Source: Nectonema munidae (Eukaryota > Nematomorpha > Nectonematoida > Nectonematidae). Taken from it: a DNA stretch of 64,000 bases. Location: positions 647,501 through 711,500 of the forward strand of contig JAUIRK010000875.1 in NCBI GenBank assembly GCA_030549495.1, given 5' to 3'. This document shows positions 56,106-64,000 of the stretch, piece after piece (position 1 is the first letter of the stretch; every line of letters begins with the position of its first letter). The notes below the pieces were generated by a model, which was not told the origin of the DNA, did no database searches, and saw only the letters and a list, made by a program, of their open reading frames with translations. The translations under genes and the position numbers were made by a program.

Positions 56106-58153
56106 AACAAAAAAATATATATATTGAAATAGGTGTATCAATCAATTAAAACATTAAACATTAGCATAAGCACTGCACAAATAGTCAGAAATGATCGCTT
56201 GTATGGTAGATATTTATAAATTACAACATTTAACTGAAAAATCACAGATGCAATATATGAGATAATAAAATAACTAATTATTCAAAAAAAATAATTGGCC
56301 CTTAATTATAGTTAAGACATTGATATAAATAGGAAAGAACAATGGATGTGCATTCACAACTTTACTAATGAATATAGAATGATACATTTCTGTAGAGTAG
56401 GCTCTTATAAAACCAAACTGAACAGAATAAAATAAAGAAGTATAATTAAAGTGTTGGATAATCTGATTGTATAATATTCTTTCAAAAAATTTGATAAGTG
56501 TGGGAATATCGGTATATAATTTTGTACATTGGAAGATTCACTTTTTTTTTAATTGGAATTACTTTGGAAGTTTTAAAAACTTTAGGAAATACACCAAACT
56601 CAATGCAAATATTGAATAATTTCATAAGGGGTGTGCAATAGCGTTTCTAACGAGTTTAATATCGGAAGGGGCTAAGCCATAAAAGTCCTCACATTTACTT
56701 TTTTTAAGTTATCTATGGCAATGAGTATATCATTGAAACTTATTTGGTGAAACTCAAAGAATAATTCATTGTGAGATAAGTATTTTAAAATAGCATTACT
56801 ATGCAAGTTATGTTCGGATTTGGGCTATTCCTAATGAGACAGTTACTTCCCTTTTATCTATTGTCAGTGCAGCAATTAATTTTTTTCTGAGGTCTGATTA
56901 TCGAATTTATCATTTTCCAAGTCCATTTCATATCAAATGCACTTGAACCAAAACATTCATCATAATCTGCTATTTTAGCCTTCCTAAAAGTGCACTTTGC
57001 CTTATTTCTTATTTTGACATGCTCACCCTTAAATGCTGAAGAAATAAATTTGAATTTCATTTTTATATATAATTTGTCCCTATGTATTATTAAAGTCAGT
57101 ATTTCATCATTCATCCAAGGCGACTTGTGACATTTAAATTTATTTGTTCTGTGTATATACTGAGTATCCTACAGACTTGCTTGATCATAATCAATTTATC
57201 GTTTATGCTTTTGGCAATGAATTTAGGATCGTCAGAAGAAAAAAAAACCGAAAAATTAACATTAGAAATCAAGTATCAGCAAATTTTTTTTCATTAAATT
57301 TGGCCACTAAGTTATCTTTTGACATTTTATCAGAATTAAAGCGTAGCGTGAGTAAAATAGGAAAATGATCCGATATGTGGGTCTGAACAACAAAAGATTT
57401 AAATGAAATTTCATTAACAGTAATGAAGAAATTGTCTAAAAGCGTAGCTGAGGTTGGCCTAGTAGCAGAATTTATCCCAGGAATGAAAGAAGCAGGATTA
57501 AAGATATTTAAAAAGAAGAAACATGTGGGTTCGAAAAACTTTCAAGTAAATTAAAATTAAAATCACCTACCAACAAGTTTTGTGAAGCATTAAAAAAATT
57601 ACTAATGAAATCTCAAAATCATGCAAGAATGAGTTGATATCATCAGAAATATTCGATAGTTTTCTATAAAAATTGTGAATATTGAGTTTAGTGCTCTGCA
57701 AAAGAATTGATACACTCGCAAATTGACAAGTATTTGAAAACACACCATTTTTCAGCATTGAAAATTCAAAGGACCGATGGATATAAAAGGCAAATCACAA
57801 TTTGAATAAGCGGATTTCTTAAAATTCAGAAATTTATAGAAAGGTATATTGTAGCACGTAAAGCTATGTTTACTCAACCAAGCTAAAAAAGGATGGGATG
57901 AAACAGAATCAGTATAATTTATGACAAATTCTAACTCAATAAATTGCGATTTCAAAGATTGTGCAAAGATTATTTTTATTTTGCTATCAAGGAAGCACAT
58001 TTGATCAAGACCTGTTTCAATGGATGGCGCAGAATAATAGTAACTATCAAGTTTATTATAATTAAAAGAATCGGGCAGGATGTGATTATTCATCATCAGA
58101 ATCATATGAAGTAAGATTTTTGAAATTGCTAAATTCTTCTTGAACCGGAGGAC
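56106..58153 (-). mobile_element. LINE 2, endonuclease plus partial RT, broken
   Basis: Inserted in serpin intron 1. The left arm lacks it: 27720-27725 matches both sides. Minus-strand pieces: SGLDQMCFLDSKI-like start, LHNFYRKLSNISDDINSF-type endonuclease segment (57567-57758), VGDFNFNLLESF, SATRPTSATLLDNFFI, HISDHFPILLTLRF (catalytic SDH), then MNDEILTLIIHRDKLYIKMK (57050-57114) and an RT start FNICIEFGVFPKVFKTSKVI near 56560-56650. Many stops; the rest of the RT is missing. Same general type as LINE 1 but a different element. Confidence 0.82.
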
Positions 58154-59017
58154 AATAGTATGGACATATAAGATACAAAAACTCGTTCAGTTTAAAGAAA
58201 AGAATGTTTATTTTATGGATTTTTAAAATATCTTCGTTTTTGGTAACTTTATGTCGGTGACAGCGTGACACTTTTATACAGCCCTAGCTATCATTCAAGT
58301 CGAAGGTTTGAGCTTGATACTGAAATATTCATTGAAAAAACTGACGAAATATCAAAAACATACGCAACTTCTATATTTTTCTTAGTTTAGTTTTTTTCCT
58401 TCGTAATTTTGAATCGTATTTTTACAAAGAAGCTCTCGTATCGTACCGTAATTTCAAAACGTAACGTACCGTATGCCATCACTGATGGGTAGCGAAAAAC
58501 AGAAAAAATGTGGACAAAAGATAAAACATTAATTGCAAGCCACAAAGTAGAACTCTAGTGAAGGTTAGAACACTTGAAATAAAAAGTTGTGCTTAATATA
58601 AAAATAAGAAATTTGGAATACAAGTTAAATTATGAAAAATGTTACAATTTCTTCCGTTCGTTTCAAAGGTTTTGTTGTATGTTTGGAAGAAGATTCCCTC
58701 TATTTGTATTTTTGAGAAATGATTTCTCTTAAAAAGATTTTATTTGTACGAAGAGGTATTGAGAAAATTTATTTGAAAAAGAAAATATTTGTAGATTGTG
58801 TTAGAAATGTATGCTTTAATAAAAGGCTACTTACTGCCCACTTTTTCATAAACTTCTAACTATAGAGCAAAAGAAATTCCTGCTTTTTCAACGCCCTTTA
58901 AAATTTTTGAGGCCTCTGAGTAACTACCAAATAAAAGACAGCTCTAGCTAAATGATTTTCCCAAGCTTCGTTTGGACTCGGAATATCTACTCATTTCGCT
59001 TTTATTTTTTTTTAAAG

Positions 59018-59230
59018 AAACTCTTGCTTATTATTCGAACATATTTACCGGTGAAGTATTTTCTCAATTGGTGCGAAATCATCCTTCTGGTAATTTAGTT
59101 TTTTGTGGACTAAGTTTGTTTCAAATGTTATCTGTGTTGAGAGATGCATCTAGTGGAGATTCGAAAAAACAGATCTGCAAAGCTCAATTCATTGGTGAAA
59201 ATTGTGAAGACGAAAATCTTCTCAATGTGG
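59018..59230 (+). CDS. Serpin exon 2, right copy
   Basis: Acceptor TTTTTTAAAG, then ETLAYYSNIFTGEVFSQLVR, NHPSGNLVFCGLSLFQMLSV, LRDASSGDSKKQICKAQFIG and ENCEDENLLNVG, donor GTGG/GTAATT in phase 1. The phase agrees with exon 3. The stretch is serpin helix A to D with an unusual FCGLS in place of ISPLS. An alternative acceptor CCCAAG at 58965 would lengthen the exon by 17 codons and fit the phase-0 donor of exon 1, at the cost of an odd hydrophobic insert. The choice cannot be settled by reading. Confidence 0.82.
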
Positions 59231-59272
59231 GTAATTTTTTTTACTTAAAATTTATTTGCCATTACTTACTTG

Positions 59273-59355
59273 GAATTTAATCGGAGTCAGGGGAAATTAT
59301 TTTAAGTTCTTACTAGAATCAGAGAAGAATCGACACAGATTTGGAACCAAAAGTT
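59273..59355. repeat. 85-bp direct repeat, copy 1
   Basis: TTTAATCGGAGTCAGGGGAA and following bases to TTGGAACCAAAAGTTTC. Copy 2 is at 61068-61154, and the left arm has it once (26850-26930). Confidence 0.85.
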
Positions 59356-60154
59356 TCATCCTGTCCAAAAACACTTTAATCGCCATTTTATTAAACATAA
59401 ATTTTAGCAAGTTTCAAATAAATTTGATGAAACAAACTCACATTTTGAAAACAATTGTTGTTTTAGACTGTAGATTCTTTTCAAAATAAAATAATCCAGT
59501 TGAGATGAAATATTTTTTCCTTCTGAAGTTTAAATTTTAGGTTTTTCCTATTTATTAGTTGAAAGCCTTCTGGATTTTTAATTTATTTTTCTCTATTTTC
59601 TCATCAATATTCATTCAAACTCTACTACTATTACATATTTGTATAATTTTCACCAACCATATCCACATTTTATCAAGTTTGACAGATGATAAATTCTCGG
59701 GGATAAAGGTGAAAGCTACGATAATAATCGCCGCCCTAAGACTTTAAAATGAATCTAACATTTTTTAAACGAAGTTTAAGCTTCCATTTTAATTTATTTA
59801 GTGTTCAAAACTAAGGGCCTCATAACTTTTTTCATATTAACTAAAATGAGCTGAAATTTTGAAAGACAGTTAGGAACTATAGAGCAAACCTCAATTTTAC
59901 TGATTGGAAAATTTGCTAATTCGCCAAATTTACAATTTTTTTTGTTTTTTTACAAACTAAAAAAACATCAATCTCAACTTCCTATCATTATGATTTTACA
60001 CCTTGTAAAAATGACTAAGGATTGAATTCTTGAAGATGATAAAAAGGAAGATGTAGCATCAGAGAAGATAAAACTAATCCTCTATTTTGTACGCAATCTC
60101 TATTTTTATCAAACGTTAAATGCACGAGAACATGAGCCTGCCTGCCGACTCAAA

Positions 60155-60178
60155 ATCAAAATCAAAATCAAAATCAAC
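60155..60178. repeat. (CAAAAT)n microsatellite
   Basis: Four tandem CAAAAT units. Confidence 0.9.
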
Positions 60179-60233
60179 CATAGAAATATGAGCCTGCCGA
60201 CCTGCTAATGTATTTACAGTAGTTTCCTTATAG

Positions 60234-61050
60234 CAGTGTTTTTCAAACTTTTTTAGACCATGACCACTTGTAGAAGTACCAGACCTGTCATGACCACCTC
60301 ATTTATAAGCTTTCTAAACATGTACTAATTTTAAAAAGCACAGATGTATTTAAAAATTTTAAATATGAATCACAGCAGAGAAAAAAATAAAATCGTCATT
60401 GATCTTTATTGCTGTTTATTAACCATCGCAGTATTAACATTTGATGTGAAGAATGGATCTGTTTTTTGCTTCAAGCAAATCTATACGAGGGTCTGTACGG
60501 CTCAAGGCACAGCGCATTTCTGCTTCAGCATTCAGCCTGTTTCTTGCCTTCGATTTTATCATCAGGAGAGTCGAAAAAGCTGTTTCGCAAAGCTAAGTGG
60601 ATGAGAAAGGAATGAGTACTTTCAGGGCAAATTTGCTGGTCTTGGGAAAAGCAGAGAGCATCTTGACCCAGCAGTTAGAGCTGTTGAACTGTTGCTGTTC
60701 CTGGAACTCTTTTTTTGCTGCAGTGTTCTTGATGAGCTCCAAAAATTCCTCTTGAAACTCATCAGGAAGAGCATCCACATTGGATCCGAAAGGATTGCGT
60801 GCAAGTGTCATCTGAACATTTTCATTTCTATCAGCTTCATAAAATAGCGTTTAAACTCTTTTTGAAGGATTATGAAGTGTTCCTTGATCTCTTGTTGCAG
60901 CTCCTTGGCAAGTGGTTTTTCTCCGATGACCTCGTTGAGACGCGAAGAGGAAGCCATTATCATTACCCCTTTCAACTTTCCTCTTCCAGAGAGCTAACTT
61001 GTCAAGGAATGCCTTAATGGCATCGGTGTGCATTATAATCGTGGTATCTG
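60234..61050 (-). mobile_element. hAT relic (ZBED5-like), 3' part
   Basis: The terminal repeat CAGTGTTTTTCAAACTTTTT begins at 60234. Minus-strand transposase pieces: MHTDAIKAFLDKLALWKRKV (near 60975-61033), LPDEFQEEFLELIKNTAAKK, CWVKMLSAFPKTSKFALKVL then IPFSST (60593-60811), and FSTLLMIKSKARNRLNAEAE with MRCALS near 60480-60570. It has several frame changes; the N-terminal two thirds and the other end are missing. Confidence 0.8.
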
Positions 61051-61067
61051 GGCGCTGTAGTTGCTTG

Positions 61068-61154
61068 GAATTTTATCAGAGTCAGGGGAAATTATTTTAA
61101 CTTCTTACTAGAATCAGAGAAGAATCAGCACAGATTTAGAACCAAAAGTTTCTA
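61068..61154. repeat. 85-bp direct repeat, copy 2
   Basis: TATCAGAGTCAGGGGAAATT and following bases to TAGAACCAAAAGTTTC. It continues into sequence homologous to left-arm bases below 26850. Confidence 0.85.
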
Positions 61155-61679
61155 AACCTGGATAAAGTTAAGTTCTTATGGTCATTTTGGGTATTAAATT
61201 TGAAAATTATATTATAAAATTTTTTTAGAATTCTTTAACGCTTTTTAAATTCTCTATTATAGGAGCTAACGTATACCTGAGTAATCATGAATGAAAATTG
61301 TACAACTTATCGCATCTTAACATAAGATAAATGGATGATCTAAGATCTTCTCTCAATACTTATAAGTATTATTCCACATAAAATTTAGTTGAAAACTTAT
61401 TAGATTCTTTTAAACATAGTGCAAAGTAAAACATTAATTAACTAAAGTTAACAAGTAGTTATAAAATGCTGCAGAAGTGAAAGTAAAAAAAGAACTGAAA
61501 AATTACATAAATTTAATCGCCAAAATTGATCAGGACCAACTTATTTTTTAATCTTTTTTGTTATCTACAATGGATGCCTTTTGCAGTGGAATTACCTAAT
61601 ATTGATCATTTTGTAATACTAATTAATTGGTCGTAAAATGCTGAAAAAACATATTTAAAATAACAATTTCCAAAAAATA

Positions 61680-61930
61680 TTTTACAATCTTCTTATAGTC
61701 TAATTTTAAAAACGGAGACTCGAAATGAAATCAGCATTTTCGATTTAGTAGAAAAAAAAATATATAAATATTTTTGGAGATTATTTTGGGCGACATAGTC
61801 AATTTGAGTTGCACTTTCTGTCATTTTCAAAGCTTAGTTGCAAAAACGGAGTAGAGAAATTTAGTCAGGATGGTGGATTTGGCATAAAAGCAGAGATTTT
61901 CTTTAAAATTTGAATGAATATTTTAGATCT
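61680..61930. repeat. Degenerate 165-bp repeat, right-arm units
   Basis: Two units with the GAAATGAAATCAGCATTTTC and GATTTGGCATAAAAGCAGAG blocks, related to 24662-25440 but fewer and more diverged. Confidence 0.6.
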
Positions 61931-62397
61931 CATTTAGTATTATTTATAGCTCCCCCTATAAATTGTTATGGGCCATTTTGACATCGGGTTTTAAAGATGT
62001 CGTATAAAACATCAGCAACATTGTAACATGGATGGCAATTGTTTCAAATTTAATAGTAGGTTGATTTTCCATTTTATTATTTTTTATTTATGGATAATTT
62101 CAATATTTCTTCCAATTGTTTCCTAAAAAACCTACTATAAATTTTGATGGAAAGAGAGAATACAGATTTACGATTGAAAGGTATGGGGAGTAAAAAGTTG
62201 CTTAGTAGATATGTTATCTTCCTCTCTCGACATCTTTCAAACCTGTGGACTGTGATGAGAATAAAAAGGTTGAGAGTTTCTATGTGTTGCTGTAAAAAAT
62301 GATCACATGATTCACTCTTGATTCTTTGGTTGGGAGAAAGATGTGTGTGGTTACACCCGTTACAGATTCATAATTCGATTACATTAAAATATTTAAG

Positions 62398-62707
62398 GAG
62401 AAAGATCCTTCAAAATTGCAAATCCTAAGAAAAGTATCCTTACCTTAGTCATTGGCCTTTTTCACGATAAAAGCAGTCCTTTATTACGAGATTTCATTAA
62501 CAACGTGACGGCGAAACACAATGTGGAAGTTAAAAGCCTTGCATTTAAAGATGATCCTAAAGGTGCATCAGAAGAAATAAACCAATGGGCCAAAGGAAAA
62601 ACAAATGGAGAGATAAGCGAATTAACAAATGAAGAATACATCGATGGGAAAAGATTAATTTTAGTTAATGCAATATACTTTAACGAAAACTGGATGATCC
62701 CTTTCAG
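62398..62707 (+). CDS. Serpin exon 3, right copy
   Basis: Acceptor ATATTTAAG, then ERSFKIANPKKSILTLVIGL, FHDKSSPLLRDFINNVTAKH, NVEVKSLAFKDDPKGASEEI, NQWAKGKTNGEISELTNEEY and IDGKRLILVNAIYFNENWMI, PF, ending at CCTTTCAG/GTTTTT in phase 2. The Gly codon is completed across the exon 2 junction. The N-Q-W-A, T-N-G-E-I and LVNAIYF motifs are serpin hallmarks. Open throughout. Confidence 0.93.
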
Positions 62708-63488
62708 GTTTTTTTAATTTGAAAATCTTTACATATGTTCAAATAGCAAACATTTTCTAACCATCAAAGGCACTTTTGTATTAGGTAACTACCATGACTG
62801 TCATTAAAATTTAAAGTGACCATATAATCTGCATTATAGGTTAAATTTTGTTAATTTTTTACATAACCATAAATTAAATGATATCCATTTTTCACAATTT
62901 TGTTCAATTTGACGATTGTAAATTCATCGGCATATAATTTGTCCTTATTTTTAATGCAAATCATAACACTATTTTTCCACATCATTCTTTTAAAGATAAA
63001 GTCTACTGTTAATATTCTGTTTTCTTTGTTGAATGAGAAAAAAATGCTAACTAGAATAAAGATTTCTTATTTTCAAACGGTGTGTAAGGAGGAAATTTAA
63101 AAAAAAACAAGTTTTTTAAGAAATAGATAGTTCTTTTACCAGCAATCTAATTACGACATATAGACTGATAAAATTTTAATTTCTTCTAACTTTTCTTTGT
63201 AAAGCTTCATTTTTCAAAGTTTGCAAAATATCTTGAAAGTAGAGGTAGATCAAATACATATGTAAGCGCTCCTTTTCCTTCAAAGCATTTACATCTTCTA
63301 CATTTAGCACTTCAACTTGATAAAGGCTCGTTGAGTCGAAAATTCGTTTATTTAAATAAATTTATTTGAAACTTTACTCTTTTTGTTTATCCTTAGTATT
63401 AGAGTAGGGCCGTGTTGTGTGTGCATTGATTTATCAAAGTCGCCATTTTTTGATCATAACTAAGATGGAATTATATTTTACGTTTTAG

Positions 63489-63797
63489 TTCGATTGGCAA
63501 AAAAAATTTTACCACGAAGCAAGACGTCAATAAATTGGTTGAGATGATGGAAGCCAAACTACGCGTACCTTTTTGCGAAAACACACGTTTTAAAATCGTT
63601 ATTTTGCCATACGATGGTCCATATAAGATGTTAATTATTTTGCCTAAGGGCAACTACACTTTTGACCAACTTTACGAAGATGACAATGAACGCCTGGAAG
63701 TAAAAGTAGTGAAAGTTCGACTCCCAAAGTTTATAATAGAGGCGAATTTGGAAAGGGATTTCATACAGAAAGAGCTAGGAGTGGAAAATGTATTCTC
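63489..63797 (+). CDS. Serpin exon 4, right copy
   Basis: Acceptor TTTACGTTTTAG, then a Ser codon shared with exon 3 and SIGKKNFTTKQDVNKLVEMM, EAKLRVPFCENTRFKIVILP, YDGPYKMLIILPKGNYTFDQ, VRLPKFIIEANLERDFIQKE and LGVENVF, donor TCTC/GTAAGT in phase 2. The phases on both sides fit. It holds the M-M, ILPYDGPYKMLIILP and LPKF blocks of serpins. The next exon, with the reactive loop, lies beyond the window. Confidence 0.93.
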
Positions 63798-64000
63798 GTA
63801 AGTAATTTTTCATTGATATTTGCTTAATGTTAATGTACGGGGGTCTGGTGCGTGGACTAAGAAGAAGTTTAAGATATAAAAATAAGTTATGAAAAAAGTC
63901 CACAATTGAAAAGAATAGAATAGAAAAGAATCTAAAATATATGAGGTATACGAAAAAGATAAAGTCAATAAAAGCGCATCCCTTTTTTAAGCAGTAAAGT
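63798..64000. other. Start of serpin intron 4, right copy
   Basis: Matches left bases 16862-17153 in reverse. The window ends within it. Confidence 0.8.

Larger units (their letters stand above)
59231..62397. other. Serpin intron 2, right copy
   Basis: Compared with the left arm, an extra 1.7 kb (about 59355-61060) lies between two copies of an 85-bp block and includes a hAT relic. Further on, two units of the 165-bp degenerate repeat lie at about 61680-61930. The final part matches the left intron next to exon 3. Confidence 0.6.
54903..64000. repeat. Inverted repeat B, right arm
   Basis: Reverse complement of 16862-28940. It continues past the window end and carries serpin copy 2 on the plus strand. 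Confidence 0.92.

Noticed and set aside
57144-57368. Plus-strand 74-residue frame
   Set aside because: Shadow of the minus-strand endonuclease of LINE 2.

Overview
The window is AT-rich DNA from a multicellular animal, most likely an invertebrate. The host gene is split by GT-AG introns, and transposons of many families fill most of the space: hAT, piggyBac, Helitron, Mutator-like, Penelope-like and several LINEs. No rRNA, tRNA, CRISPR array or LTR retrotransposon was seen. The sequence alone does not fix the taxon.

Two host genes are each present twice, in opposite orientation. Inverted repeat A (about 1-5530 and 37309-45397) carries an intact single-exon seven-membrane-segment receptor-like gene (1356-2207 + and 43245-44096 -). 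Inverted repeat B (about 16862-28940 and 54903-64000) carries a secreted serpin gene. The left serpin runs on the minus strand from a signal-peptide exon at 28282 to a last exon at 5831, so introns swollen by transposons make it about 22 kb long. The right serpin runs on the plus strand from 55541 and leaves the window before its last exon. The order is A-B-A'-B', not the A-B-B'-A' of a simple palindrome. Each repeat also runs off one end of the window, so the locus is probably part of a larger rearranged cluster.

Left part: receptor copy 1 with a 103-bp MITE downstream, then the last serpin exon (5831-6038). Next comes a Penelope-like element (6601-12965) with inverted flanking repeats, split by a Helitron (7191-10582). 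A BED-finger hAT relic (about 13640-14923) follows, then serpin exons 4 and 3. The next intron holds a CR1/Jockey-like LINE (20040-22767), a Mutator-like fragment (23087-23903), a hAT MITE and two degenerate repeat arrays. Serpin exons 2 and 1 follow. Centre: an 8-bp-TSD hAT (29645-35179) with a TTAA-flanked piggyBac (31032-34716) inside it, then a second piggyBac (35199-36860).

Right part: repeat A' with receptor copy 2 and an internally deleted hAT (38386-41028), for which the left arm still shows the uninterrupted target site. Then a hAT relic, a G-poor LINE with RNase H, an unclassified terminal-inverted-repeat element, and B' with serpin copy 2, which holds a second broken LINE and a hAT relic.

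The left serpin has lost one splice acceptor and is out of frame at another exon, so it looks like a decaying paralogue. The right copy is in phase through exons 2-4 as far as it can be read; its exon 1-2 junction is unresolved. The only reactive-centre loop in view (left last exon) is short and lacks the usual hinge, so inhibition by the standard serpin mechanism looks unlikely for that copy.
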